The notes: generated from the letters alone by a model not told the origin. Shown: positions 32,531 to 41,371, counted from the first letter of the stretch. The stretch: 50,689 bases of DNA from Haloarcula sp. DT43 (GCF_037078405.1 NZ_JAYMGZ010000008.1:1-50689); one strand, 5' to 3'. A program made the numbers and translations.

Positions 32531-32931
32531 CTGATGATAAAGACCCCGAGGAGCTACTTGCCCAGTCCAAAGAACAGAAACGCCACACCAGTGAACCATC
32601 ATCCCCGGAGGATGGTGAGGGGCCATCACTCGAACAAGAGATAGCGAACTACTACCAGGCCATCGACGACGGTGAGGTTCCGCACAACCTCACGATGAGA
32701 GACGAATCGCTCGCAGCGCTGATGCGGGCCCTGGAGTCGACCGGACAACTTGACGATCTCGGTGCTGACGTTCGCGACCGACTCGACAGGACGCCCCGAG
32801 ACGATGAATCACGCGGCCCAGTCCTTGCAATGCTTGTTCGTGTTGGCCTACAAGAAGTTAGGCCGGATCTGCTTGAATCCGGGAAATCTGGATTCAAGAT
32901 ATACCAGCAGAATCAAGATATCGAATTTTAA
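32527..32931 (+). CDS. Partition partner protein (centromere-binding candidate)
   Basis: A 134-aa acidic protein with a disordered N-terminus (residues 1-45) and a helical C-terminal domain (LTMRDESLAALMRALESTGQ, GADVRDRLDRTP, PVLAMLVRVGLQEVRPDLLE). It is not a canonical ParB but holds the position of the small centromere-binding protein of plasmid par operons, overlapping parA by 4 bp (ATGA). It presumably binds the flanking iterons (inference). Confidence 0.65.
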   Translation: MTDDKDPEELLAQSKEQKRHTSEPSSPEDGEGPSLEQEIANYYQAIDDGEVPHNLTMRDESLAALMRALESTGQLDDLGADVRDRLDRTPRDDESRGPVLAMLVRVGLQEVRPDLLESGKSGFKIYQQNQDIEF

Positions 32932-32947
32932 TCTCTAATACCCATAT

Positions 32948-32986
32948 TGTATCTGCATCCTGTATCTGTATATTGTATACAAGACA
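32948..32986. repeat. par iterons, right cluster
   Basis: ttgtatctgcat, ctgtatctgtatat and tgtatacaa follow each other directly after the par operon. They match the left cluster at 31660-31703. Confidence 0.6.
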
Positions 32987-32996
32987 CCAAAACAAA

Positions 32997-33248
32997 ATGA
33001 ACAAGACCAAACGCCGCGTGCTGAACACGCTGCTCGCACAGGACAACGAGTACTAGGGCGAGTGGACGAGTCGCCGCTCACTGTTCACGGTGGCCGTCGC
33101 ACACACTGACCGCTCGCCGGAGGAAGTCCAGGGCGCGCTGGAGGACCTCGTTGACGACGGACTGGTCGAGGATCAGGGCGAGCGCTACCGCCTCACTGAC
33201 GACGCCGAACGCGTTCCGCACCCGGGCGAGATTACGTCTCGGGATTAA
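32997..33248 (+). pseudogene. Winged-helix protein interrupted by one in-frame amber codon
   Basis: ATG 32997 starts MNKTKRRVLNTLLAQDNEY, then TAG at 33054-33056. The same frame continues perfectly to 33248 (GEWTSRRSLFTVAVAHTDRS, EEVQGALEDLVDDGLVEDQG, ERYRLTDDAERVP). The whole reads as an 83-codon winged-helix protein with strong GC-rich codon use on both sides of the stop. One base change (probably tgg to tag) or a sequence error would explain it. It lies right after the partition operon and may have been a regulator of it. Confidence 0.75.
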
Positions 33249-33291
33249 TTGCCACTGTTATTAGTTCGCATATCTTGAATAATGGCTTGTA

Positions 33292-33537
33292 ATGTCAGAT
33301 GAGTCAATAACGCCGGACGATATTATAAAAGATAAACGAACAATAGAAACTACTGTTGAAATTGAAGCCCATCAGGAAATACCCATAACAGCAGTTGGTG
33401 AACTGGAAAACGAATTCACCCAAAAGCTACTTCAATTGGTTAGAGATTTTGATGGGTACCAAATCGAATTAGAATCTACTGATGTGGAGAATGAGGAGAC
33501 TATTGCAGATGTCTCATTGAGCGCCAAGACCGAGTAG
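33292..33537 (+). CDS. Small acidic protein, unknown
   Basis: An 81-aa protein (MSDESITPDDIIKDKRTIET; ends ETIADVSLSAKTE), clearly AT-richer than its neighbours, with beta-type alternation in the middle (TTVEIEAHQEIPITAVGELE). No family recognised. The different base composition suggests separate acquisition. Confidence 0.5.
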   Translation: MSDESITPDDIIKDKRTIETTVEIEAHQEIPITAVGELENEFTQKLLQLVRDFDGYQIELESTDVENEETIADVSLSAKTE

Positions 33538-33801
33538 ATATAACCGGAAAATCGATTTTCGACTGTCTGACCATCTCTAGAGCCTATTCCTGTCAGAAAG
33601 AATCTATGGAAAGAAGTTGAGACTACACCGAGGTTAGCGGGGCAGTGATGCGTGGTTTCGGACGAATATGTGAGTAGAAACTACTTCAGATCGTCTCTTG
33701 AGCACCCATTCTTGTTATATTAGAAACCAATCCGGGATTCCCCGGGGCTGCACCCAGCGTCGCCACTGAGAAAACGGTGGTCGGTCGGACTGAGTGGCTT
33801 T
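33538..33801. other. Non-coding stretch before the transposase
   Basis: No gene found. A short GC hairpin, ccggg/cccgg (33732-33745), could be a terminator or part of the transposon end; I could not define terminal inverted repeats or a target duplication. Confidence 0.4.
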
Positions 33802-35478
33802 CTACCCGATTCCAGTCTCCTTCTTCAGCAGCGTCAGTGTGTTGTCCGCCGTCACCAGCGGCGAGTGTTCGTACTCACCGGTCAGCTCGACCTGTACCAG
33901 CAGATCGACTGCTCGCCAGATGGAGCACAACAGACACGCGAACGCGAAGTAGAAAAACCGAAGTACGAAATCCTTCGATGTCGTCGCGGCCATAAATCGC
34001 TTGATGGACTTGTAGCCGCTCTCGATCTCCCAGCGGTAGCCGTACTCCGTGAGGTGTCCGCTCCCCCGATTCGTCATGAACACCGAATACTGCCGGTGAT
34101 CGTCATGCTCTGAGTCCTCTTTCCGACGGTAGATCAGCGTCGTCTTGTGCCACTCGTTCTTCCCGAGATGGAGCTTCCGATCGGTCTCATACCGATCCTG
34201 GTCGCGCTGGAGCAATCGCTTAGCCTGGGCTTTCTCGCTGGTCTGCATCCGCTTGGGCACAACGTAGGAGAGTCCCCGCTGGCTAATCATCTCCAAAACG
34301 TGTTGACTGTCAAATTCTCGGTCCATCAGCACGTTATCGACGTGAACCAGGTCCTCGGCAGAATCAAGCAAGTCCTCTACGATCTCTTTGCGAGTCTCGC
34401 CTTTCCGTACCGGACGGGCATCAAGGACGAGCGGGACTGCGTTCCCGACCAGCTGGACTGTCGCCCACTGATAGGCGTACTCGTCGGTGTTCTCTTTCGT
34501 TCCGATGATCTCGTCCTCGTGGCCGGTTCGGTCGCCTGTGAAGGGATCGGCTTTGGTGATGTCGATGGCGACGATTCCTGCGCGGAAGAACTCCTCTGTC
34601 TCTGCGACCTCGTCAATGAGTTGCCGGACCGCCTGTCGATACATCTCTCGAATCTGCTCGGTAGAGAGATCACGAATGTGGTCGCGATGAGCGTGCCCGA
34701 GTGGTGTCCGCTCCCGCGTCGACTCGTGGACGAAGCTGCGAGCGCCTTCGTTGGCGGCCAAGTTCTCACGAAGCCCGAGATACGTCTGTAAGCTCCAGTA
34801 GGCGTTCTCGTGGATCTCACAGCCACCGCCACGATTGAGCGAGAACGCGGGGAAGACGACGTGGCTGACATGGTCAGTGATCTCCTCAGCCTGTTTTAGG
34901 ACTAATTGGTCGTCGGGGTCTGAGTCCTCTCGATCGTCATCGTGGTGCCGAAGCTTTCGCTCCGGGTCACGTGGAACCGCGACACCTGCATTCTGGGCTT
35001 TGATGAGGATTGTTCGAGCCGCCGTCTCGACTGTCTCTCGGAGGTCAGCGGTGAAACGCTCGTGCCAGCTGCGCCACAGCGTCGACTGGTCTGGAATCGT
35101 CTCGAAAGCCAGTTGCTCGTAGAGGTCAGAGCGATGATCGAGGTAGTCGACGAGTGCTGTTTCGTGCTCCCACCCGTGGAGTTCCTTCAGAACAAACACC
35201 CGAAAGAGGGATTTCATCTTGTATCGTGTCGCGCCCCCATAACGGTCGTGAGCGGCGAACCGGAAGTAGGCCAGTGGGTATTGACATACAAAGTTTTCCA
35301 CCGACCCGTGATGGTCGTGTTTGAACCACCGCTGCCCAACCGCTCGGATATCCTCCTGAAGCGCATCGAGTGAACCCCGATTGTAGAGTGGCGTCGAGTC
35401 GTAGGCAGGCCACTCAGTATACGGAGCCTGTGCAATATCCCGAAAGACGGCACGTCGAGAGTCAGACATTAGAACCAT
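33802..35478 (-). CDS. DDE-type transposase of a haloarchaeal IS
   Basis: A full-length 558-aa transposase (ATG 35478 or 35469). DDE features: AGIVAIDITKADPF (first Asp), VDNVLMDREFDSQHV (second Asp) and YRWEIESGYKSIKRF (final Glu, in a Y-R-x-E...K signature of IS4-like elements). Its length exceeds that of most IS4/IS5 transposases. The reading frame is intact, so the element could be active. The IS family name is not certain, and IS ends were not found by eye. Confidence 0.85.
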   Translation of the reverse strand: MVLMSDSRRAVFRDIAQAPYTEWPAYDSTPLYNRGSLDALQEDIRAVGQRWFKHDHHGSVENFVCQYPLAYFRFAAHDRYGGATRYKMKSLFRVFVLKELHGWEHETALVDYLDHRSDLYEQLAFETIPDQSTLWRSWHERFTADLRETVETAARTILIKAQNAGVAVPRDPERKLRHHDDDREDSDPDDQLVLKQAEEITDHVSHVVFPAFSLNRGGGCEIHENAYWSLQTYLGLRENLAANEGARSFVHESTRERTPLGHAHRDHIRDLSTEQIREMYRQAVRQLIDEVAETEEFFRAGIVAIDITKADPFTGDRTGHEDEIIGTKENTDEYAYQWATVQLVGNAVPLVLDARPVRKGETRKEIVEDLLDSAEDLVHVDNVLMDREFDSQHVLEMISQRGLSYVVPKRMQTSEKAQAKRLLQRDQDRYETDRKLHLGKNEWHKTTLIYRRKEDSEHDDHRQYSVFMTNRGSGHLTEYGYRWEIESGYKSIKRFMAATTSKDFVLRFFYFAFACLLCSIWRAVDLLVQVELTGEYEHSPLVTADNTLTLLKKETGIG

Positions 35479-35705
35479 CAGTACTGGCTATGTGAAACCT
35501 CGAAGTGTGATACAAACGGTGTGCTGAATATAGTGGATGAGTTCAGCAGAGAGACTTCGTTTCTTTCGGATACTTCCTGCTGAATTACCAGAGGGGGTGC
35601 GAACTGGTCAATTTCGTCTCCGGTCCATTGTCCACCGTCGGTGACGAGTCGACACTCGGGCTGAAGTGCGACATGGTTATCCCTGTCTGGAGAGAAGGTA
35701 AGGGA

Positions 35706-35888
35706 ATGGCGCCCTCTATTTCCACAACTGAGCGACAGCCGATCGGCAAGGTGTTGCTCTATTGCCCTGGGTGTAGTCACGAAAGTCGCATTAATGACGA
35801 CTGGCTCATCCGCGTCCTCGCTGATTCTCAGACCTACGAGTGTCCGAATTGTGGTACAATGATACCCGCTCAAATCAATAAGAATTGA
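35706..35888 (+). CDS. Small zinc-ribbon protein (DUF8106-like)
   Basis: A 60-aa protein from ATG 35706 (MAPSISTTERQPIGK). Zinc ribbon YCPGCSHESRINDDWLIRVL followed by YECPNCGTMI, i.e. two CxxC knuckles about 25 residues apart. This pattern occurs in very small haloarchaeal proteins of unknown role. An upstream frame extension (from 35628) looks non-coding. Confidence 0.65.
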   Translation: MAPSISTTERQPIGKVLLYCPGCSHESRINDDWLIRVLADSQTYECPNCGTMIPAQINKN

Positions 35889-36116
35889 CCAAGCGGAGAG
35901 GTGAATCCCTTCAGAGGGAGTAGCGTAAGCCCTCTATCTGCCAAATGTGACGAAACTCGGAGGTATTGAAATCGGTGTGCAAGATTGAGCAGCTGAAACA
36001 GCCGCTCGGTATGACTGCTGTACTGACCGACTCGCCCACCCCTGAAACAGTCTACTCCACCGACCCGAGTGTGTGCCAACACGCGGGTTCGGCCCCTCAA
36101 TGTGAACCTTATTCTG

Positions 36117-36446
36117 ATGATTCGGGTGAAAAACTTCGGGGCTTTTCGTCGTGGAGCACGAATCAGACCTGTGGAGTACGAAATCGGGGCGGAGGAATCG
36201 GTCAGCACGGCCGTCGTACGCGCGGTGAGCGCTGTCGAAGGCCGTAAACCGTGTTCCCTGCGACCACTGGCGGACGTCGTCGATCCGACTGCGCTAGATT
36301 CGTTGTTCGACCCGCGGTACGACGGAACTCCTCGGACGGGCGGACGTCTCTCGTTCGTGTACAGCGATTGTTGCATCACGATCGACAATGGCGAGTATCT
36401 CACGCTCCAGTTACTCGGAGACCGTTTCCGCGACGAACGCGATTAA
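36117..36446 (+). CDS. HalOD1 output-domain protein
   Basis: About 109 aa. The HalOD1 domain is visible as ESVSTAVVRAVSAVEGRKPC, LADVVDPTALDSLFDPRYDG and GGRLSFVYSDCCITIDNGEY. The N-terminal start is uncertain: ATG 36117 and GTG 36069 are in frame. Stand-alone HalOD1 proteins are very common in haloarchaea and are thought to act as output modules in signalling, but the mechanism is unknown. It lies just before two TrmB genes. Confidence 0.75.
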   Translation: MIRVKNFGAFRRGARIRPVEYEIGAEESVSTAVVRAVSAVEGRKPCSLRPLADVVDPTALDSLFDPRYDGTPRTGGRLSFVYSDCCITIDNGEYLTLQLLGDRFRDERD

Positions 36447-36503
36447 GAATCCGCTGACAGTCGCGTCCGCTAACGGAGTAGCCAATAGCCGCTCGTCGCG
36501 AGA

Positions 36504-37304
36504 TTACTGCTTGGGATCACGAGCGGTCAGCAACCCCTGGGCCATGAGTCGCCGGGCGATGACGACCAGCCCATTCCCGAATCCTTCGCCGAAGATCGCT
36601 TGTTCCTCCTTGGTGCCTGGCATGAGCGAACTCACGAGAATCGTCGAGCGGTCGACCAGCAGGAGCCGGCCGATCGCCGTCTCGTTTTCAGTAGCGTCCT
36701 CACCGTGTAACCACTCCAGGCCAGAGACGAACGTCATCGCGTCCGGCACGGCCGTCTGGATCTGCTCTTGCAGCGATTCCGTCAGCGCGCCGATGAGAAG
36801 GTCGACCCCGTTACCGACGTCGTTGAGAGTGGCAACGAGATCATCGGTCAGCAGTGACTCGTCGCCGACGACAAGAACGACCTCCTCGGCCGCGTTCTCG
36901 ATGAGTTGGTCCGCCCGATTTTCGATCGCGTCCCGCCCGGACATCGCCCATATCTGCTGGACGGGGGTCTCGTCTTCCTCGACGATTTCGACCATATCCA
37001 GCGCATCGTGGAGGCGCTCGACCCGGTCTTCGTACTGGTCGCGCAGGGTCTCGGTCGCCTCGTCGAGCGGAACCGCCCGGAACTGCTGCGGGCTCGAATG
37101 CTGTATCTCGACCAGCCCTTGCGCCTCCAGTACTCGAATCGCATCGTACACCCGCGTTCGGGGAACCTCCGTCATCTCACTCAATTTTTTTGCTGTTCCC
37201 GTGTGGAGGCGGGACAGGCCGACGAAGCATCGCGCCTCGTATTCTTTCAAGCCGAGTTGCTGGAGGACCTCGATCGCTTCCTCCAGACTATCATTGGTAG
37301 TCAT
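36504..37304 (-). CDS. TrmB-family transcriptional regulator (1)
   Basis: A 266-aa protein from ATG 37304 (MTTNDSLEEAIEVLQQLGLK). N-terminal winged helix of TrmB type (GLKEYEARCFVGLSRLHTGT, VPRTRVYDAIRVLEAQGLVE, SSPQQFRAVPLDEATETL), a coiled linker, and a C-terminal sensor domain (DAIENRADQLIENAAEEVVL, VDLLIGALTESLQEQIQ). Ligand unknown; family members often sense sugars. It is paralogous to, and divergent from, the gene at 37694. Confidence 0.88.
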   Translation of the reverse strand: MTTNDSLEEAIEVLQQLGLKEYEARCFVGLSRLHTGTAKKLSEMTEVPRTRVYDAIRVLEAQGLVEIQHSSPQQFRAVPLDEATETLRDQYEDRVERLHDALDMVEIVEEDETPVQQIWAMSGRDAIENRADQLIENAAEEVVLVVGDESLLTDDLVATLNDVGNGVDLLIGALTESLQEQIQTAVPDAMTFVSGLEWLHGEDATENETAIGRLLLVDRSTILVSSLMPGTKEEQAIFGEGFGNGLVVIARRLMAQGLLTARDPKQ

Positions 37305-37693
37305 GTGTCCCAACCTCACAGGGTATATTCCAGTGAGTCTCTAATTAGTTCGCTCCCGACACGGATATGCATTGTCACTCAGTTCATGACTTCGAACTCG
37401 GACAGTGTGCGTGATGGGTGGTAATGTCGTCCAAAACCGCTTCAGGAACGAGTTTCCAAAACCTATTGTGAGTCTCCCAGTGACTACAGGTCGATACAAA
37501 TTTCACTCGACGGAGGCGCCCACGAACGGACTTTTTGAGATTCACTCGCTTAATCACAAAAAATATTTATCGGGCGAGACCGATTTCGCTCCTAGTACGC
37601 GGTCCAGTTCTGTCTCCCGACCACCACACTACTGCGTGCCGACTCGGTCACTCCCCGTGGCTGGGCTCACAGCGACCCACATTCGCCAGATCG
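37305..37693. promoter_or_regulatory. Divergent intergenic region between two TrmB genes
   Basis: A 389-bp region with no gene of its own. A TATA-like aatatttatcg (37562-37572) points toward the rightward TrmB gene and would give a leader of about 100 nt. No clear palindromic operator was found by eye. Confidence 0.4.
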
Positions 37694-38491
37694 ATGACCA
37701 ACAATCCAGACGAGGACCCACAGTCCGTCGCAATCGAGCAACTCGAACGGTTCGGGTTGAGTGCCTACGCCGCGCGGACGTTCGTCGCGCTCGCTAGTCT
37801 CGGCACGGGGACAGCCAGAGACGTCAGCCAGGTTTCAGCGGTACCGCGAACTCGGGTGTACGACGCGATCGACGAGCTACACGACCGGGGGCTCGTCGAT
37901 ATCCTCCAGTCGTCGCCCAAGCAGTTCTGGGCGATCTCCGGCGAAACCGCGAGTCGGACGTTCGAACACGAGCTACAGCACCGCACGGAACTCCTTCGGT
38001 CGGCGCTGAGGGAACTCGAACCCATCGAACAACGAGCCGAGCAGCGCGGCGTCTGGACGGTAGACGGGCAGACGTCAGTCACGGAACGAGTCCTGGAGTT
38101 CTTCGCGAATGCGGAAGAGGAGATCGTCTACATGACCGTCGAGGACCTCCTCACCGAGGACCTGATAGAGGGGTTAGGCGAGGCCGCAGAACGGGGCGTT
38201 TCGATAAAGCTCGCCGGAGTGTCGACGGATGTCCAGGAACGCATTCAGGACGATATCCCCGGCGCGACGATGTTCGAGTCGCTGTGGGTCTGGTCGGACA
38301 CGTCGGCAGGACGACTCATGATGGTCGACGGTCGGAAGACACTCGTGAGTGCGCTCGTCAACGGTGCGGACGCGAGTCCGTCCGATCCGCGGTCCGAAAC
38401 CGCCATCTGGGGCGAGGGTGAGGCGAACAGTCTGGTCGTGGTTCTGAAAGCGATTTTCACCTGGCGACTCGAGACGGAGGAGCGATCTTGA
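37694..38491 (+). CDS. TrmB-family transcriptional regulator (2)
   Basis: A 265-aa protein from ATG 37694 (MTNNPDEDPQSVAIEQLERF). Same architecture as the neighbour: winged helix (GLSAYAARTFVALASLGTGT, VPRTRVYDAIDELHDRGLVD, SSPKQFWAISGETASRTFEH) and sensor domain (EEEIVYMTVEDLLTEDLIEG, GEGEANSLVVVLKAIF). The two share long identical runs in the helix-turn-helix, implying an old duplication and similar DNA sites. An upstream extension to 37535 is open but not protein-like. Confidence 0.88.
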   Translation: MTNNPDEDPQSVAIEQLERFGLSAYAARTFVALASLGTGTARDVSQVSAVPRTRVYDAIDELHDRGLVDILQSSPKQFWAISGETASRTFEHELQHRTELLRSALRELEPIEQRAEQRGVWTVDGQTSVTERVLEFFANAEEEIVYMTVEDLLTEDLIEGLGEAAERGVSIKLAGVSTDVQERIQDDIPGATMFESLWVWSDTSAGRLMMVDGRKTLVSALVNGADASPSDPRSETAIWGEGEANSLVVVLKAIFTWRLETEERS

Positions 38492-38516
38492 CGGAATCCA
38501 GTGGGAGACGTTGACC

Positions 38517-38852
38517 TCAGGGAGTCGACAGCGACACTTCTTCAGGGAGCGAGTCGAGCACCGTTTCGAGCTGTTCGTCGGGAGTGTACCGGACGGAACC
38601 GCTTCTGTGTTCGAATTCGAGGACGCCGTGCTCTGCCAACTTCGGCAGGTGGACGTGGTGTAGTTGGATGGCGAGTGCTTCTCGGTCCTGCGCTGGGCCG
38701 TCTTTTGAGTCAGAACCACTACTGTGGAACTGTTCGACGAGTTCGTCAACCGTGGTAGTCCCGGTAGCCTCGTGGCGCAAGTGGTGGATGATCCGGCGTC
38801 GGTGCCTATCGTCGACGAACTGGAGCCATGCGTCGAGACTGTGGGTCGTCAT
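38517..38852 (-). CDS. DUF7344-like winged-helix protein
   Basis: A 111-aa protein (MTTHSLDAWLQFVDDRHRRR) with a DUF7344-type winged helix: RRIIHHLRHEATGTTTVDEL, then IQLHHVHLPKLAEHGVLEFE and a wing ending RSGSVRYTPDEQLETVL. Probably a DNA-binding regulator. It is convergent with the second TrmB gene (25 bp apart), a frequent haloarchaeal arrangement. Confidence 0.75.
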   Translation of the reverse strand: MTTHSLDAWLQFVDDRHRRRIIHHLRHEATGTTTVDELVEQFHSSGSDSKDGPAQDREALAIQLHHVHLPKLAEHGVLEFEHRSGSVRYTPDEQLETVLDSLPEEVSLSTP

Positions 38853-39000
38853 ACTGCCTTACTCTCTACCCATGTACATTAACTGTAGAGATTTTTACGA
38901 TTGAGAAGATTTTGATTATGTGAGTGACGCCCGAACCCTGTACATCCCTGCGTCACTGGTCACTTGGTTGCTGTACTCTCTCACTACGTCACCCGGTTAA

Positions 39001-39264
39001 TCAGAACTCATCTGATCGGTAAGATGTCGTCACTCGAATCCTCCGTGAACCGCACATTACGGCTCTACCAGGGTGCAGATAAAGCTGTGTCAACACCAGT
39101 TCTTTTCGGCTTCGTTGAAATGCGTTGATGATTATCGGTTCCCCCAGTAGTGTGACCGAATGCAGGCCCTCCCGAAGTCGCCGTTGCTCCGACTTGGCTC
39201 GGCGAACTGTTGCTCGGTACTCTCCGAAGTCCTCGAACCGATGGTAGTACCGGATCTCGACCAC
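39001..39264 (-). CDS. Hypothetical protein
   Basis: An 87-aa basic protein (MVEIRYYHRFEDFGEYRATV), rich in Arg. No family recognised; being basic is unusual for a haloarchaeal cytosolic protein. Its end (tctgattaaccgggtga on the minus strand) is nearly repeated at 43720-43736, suggesting a duplicated remnant. It may not be a working gene. Confidence 0.35.
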   Translation of the reverse strand: MVEIRYYHRFEDFGEYRATVRRAKSEQRRLREGLHSVTLLGEPIIINAFQRSRKELVLTQLYLHPGRAVMCGSRRIRVTTSYRSDEF

Positions 39265-39297
39265 GGGACTATCCGTCTGGAGACCCTATGCTAGAGG

Positions 39298-39897
39298 ATG
39301 GCAGATAATAGGAGCGGTCGAGACAAGCAAGCGCGAGACGCTGAGAGACGCCAGCAAGAGCGTGACGTCGCCACGGAACTGGAGCGAGGAGACGAAAAAG
39401 AGCCACCGGTCGAGGCGGCGGAACTCGGCGATTTCGAGGTGGAGCTCGAAGCAATGAACTTCCCGGCGACTGGGGCCGAGATCGTCGAGACGTTCGGCGA
39501 CCACACGATCGAATCGGTCACGGGGAGCTACACGATCGAGGATCTCGTCCCGGAGACGGACGAGGAGACGTTCGACTCCCCGGCTGCCGTGCGAGTGCAG
39601 GTACAGCGGCCGACAGTTGCTGCGGCGATGAAACGAGTCGTCGAATCCAGTAAGACGCTTCGAAATACGGAGTTCAGTTGGACACAGCGCAAAGCGTACG
39701 AGATGACCTTCAAGGAACTCGAATCGATCGACGCCGATGACGACGACGAAGGGATCACAGCCATCAGCGACTGGATCGTCGATCAAATCCACGAGAAGGA
39801 AAAACTCCCGGCATCCCGGGCTGTGCGCCGACAAGCGGCGAAGTTCTGTCGTGGGAACGGCTACCAGGTACGGGTCGACGAGTGGCTCGGCATCTAG
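39298..39897 (+). CDS. DUF5789-like protein
   Basis: A 199-aa protein. The N-terminus is charged (ADNRSGRDKQARDAERRQQE) and probably coiled. The middle matches the DUF5789 pattern: FPATGAEIVETFGDHTIESV, TIEDLVPETDEETFDSPAAV. The C-terminal third is helical (WTQRKAYEMTFKELESIDAD; ISDWIVDQIHEKEKLPASRA). Function unknown. Divergent from the hypothetical at 39001. Confidence 0.65.
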   Translation: MADNRSGRDKQARDAERRQQERDVATELERGDEKEPPVEAAELGDFEVELEAMNFPATGAEIVETFGDHTIESVTGSYTIEDLVPETDEETFDSPAAVRVQVQRPTVAAAMKRVVESSKTLRNTEFSWTQRKAYEMTFKELESIDADDDDEGITAISDWIVDQIHEKEKLPASRAVRRQAAKFCRGNGYQVRVDEWLGI

Positions 39898-40073
39898 AGC
39901 GACGGTCACGGGCACCCGTGGAAGCGACTGCTGGAACGCGCCAGGCGTGATCGATACGCATACCTCTCAAACGGCTGTTTCAACAGTTTCGAGGCGGAGC
40001 CCCCGGCCTCAAGACAATGGCCACAGGAAGGGGTATTCGGGATCAAGATCACCAATACCCACGCATTCTGTTG

Positions 40074-40471
40074 CTAGTCGTCTTCAGCTGTTGAAGACGT
40101 GCTGGCATGCAGGGGCTTGACCTTGATACTGCCAGAGCTACTTGCGGTGACTTCGCACCCCTGATACTCGAAGGTGAGGTGTACATCACCGACAGCGGCT
40201 CTACGAGGGGTGACGAGTGAATCGAGAGCGTCCGGGTCTACGCTTGCGTGCAGTGGGTCCATGTCGGCGGGTCCGTATCTGAGGCTGCTGCGACGACGCT
40301 TACGACAGCCATACTCGCGACTTCATCGGTAACGCTGAAATGGGCCTGGTAGAGTTCCTCCTCCGCGTGGTATTCTATCGACTCAAATTCACAGAGACCC
40401 CGCAAGCGAGCGAGTGTTCGGTCTGGGATTCTGTTCTTGGTGGAGTGCGGAGAGTCATCATCGATCATCAC
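40074..40471 (-). pseudogene. HalOD1 gene with a single-base frameshift
   Basis: The first half (from 40471) reads VASMAVVSVVAAASDTDPPT and runs off into a stop. The second half, in another frame, reads MDPLHASVDPDALDSLVTPR, DVHLTFEYQGCEVTASSSGS and IKV. Joined, they form one normal HalOD1 domain (the N-terminal helix, the DPDALD turn, the FEY strand). A one-base deletion near 40260 explains the break. Either a recent pseudogene or a sequence error. Confidence 0.75.
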
Positions 40472-40546
40472 CTACTATGCTCGTCCAACTTGGGTGACGT
40501 TGGCCATTTCATACACAATAGAGTATTTAAGGAGCACGCGAGGAAG

Positions 40547-41191
40547 TCAAGAGCGCGACTCGGTGAGTGCTTGTTCGATGAGTCGGCGATTCCCTCGTCG
40601 CAGGCGGGCACCGAGGGCTTGCTGTGACACATCGAGTTCATCAGCCATCTCTGCCAGCGTCGTGTCTCGCGGTGAATTGAAGTACCCGCGGTCATACGCC
40701 AGCGTCAGGGCTTCACGTTGGCCATCAGTCAGGTCCAGCTTCGCATCCAACGGGCGGAGTGCGTGGAGTTCCGTCAAGGTGACCCGGACGCCGTGGTCGT
40801 GACAGTAGTCTCGAAACGCCGCGATGGCCTCTCGGCTTTCGCCGCGAAGTTCGAACGTCCACTCTTCTGCTGTCCCGATCGCTGATAGGAGGACGATTTC
40901 AGGCACGTTCAGGGCGTCGAGTACGCTGTCGTACCCCGAGGTCCACTCACACCGCAACAGATACTCCGATTCGACGTGATCGATAGCGCGGATGTCTCGG
41001 ACGCCCGGGTGCTCAGAGAACTGATCGACGATCGAATCGGACTCCGTACCGCGGACCCAGAAGTAGGGCACCACACCTTTTGTAACCGGAATAACCCGTT
41101 CGAGTTGCACGACCACGTCTGGTAACTCAGTGAAGACGGTACCTAAAGGGAACTCGTTAGATGGGAGTGTGAATTCGGCGTCAGTAGCCAT
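40547..41191 (-). CDS. Bacterio-opsin activator-type HTH regulator (HTH_10)
   Basis: A 214-aa protein from ATG 41191 (MATDAEFTLPSNEFPLGTVF). The N-terminal domain (to about 140) has the beta-rich pattern of Bat-type regulators (DHVESEYLLRCEWTSGYDSV, EEWTFELRGESREAIAAFRD). The C-terminal HTH_10 reads LTDGQREALTLAYDRGYFNS, DTTLAEMADELDVSQQALGA, RLRRGNRRLIEQAL. This large haloarchaeal family regulates light, oxygen and stress genes; its target here is unknown. An upstream start at 41233 adds 14 residues and is less likely. Confidence 0.85.
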   Translation of the reverse strand: MATDAEFTLPSNEFPLGTVFTELPDVVVQLERVIPVTKGVVPYFWVRGTESDSIVDQFSEHPGVRDIRAIDHVESEYLLRCEWTSGYDSVLDALNVPEIVLLSAIGTAEEWTFELRGESREAIAAFRDYCHDHGVRVTLTELHALRPLDAKLDLTDGQREALTLAYDRGYFNSPRDTTLAEMADELDVSQQALGARLRRGNRRLIEQALTESRS

Positions 41192-41204
41192 GCACCCAGA
41201 TAGG

Positions 41205-41371
41205 TGCTGCGTAGGTATGAGTGCGTTCTTCAATTGAGGTTGATCGTCGTAGCAACTGAATACCGGCGATTTCGAACCAGAACATCTTCGATGCTTTTCT
41301 GTAATCCAAAAGCGCGCTGTATTCAGCAGAGTCGGCGAAACCTATCACCAGCTGAGGGTTTCAACAAGGCC
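41205..41371 (-). mobile_element. IS-end or MITE-like remnant (copy B)
   Basis: Read on the minus strand from 41371 this begins ggccttgttgaaaccctcag and continues through gaatacagcgcgc. It matches copy A at 4821-4890 over about 65 bp. It ends abruptly next to a broken gene for an RCK_C domain, so the insertion probably destroyed that gene. Confidence 0.5.

Noticed and set aside
32997-33248. Pyrrolysine or other amber recoding
   Set aside because: No recoding genes are in the window and haloarchaea are not known to use them; mutation or sequence error is simpler.
35478-35873. Minus-strand 131-aa frame between transposase and zinc-ribbon gene
   Set aside because: It overlaps the zinc-ribbon gene in antisense and has no domain; the plus-strand CxxC pairs are convincing.
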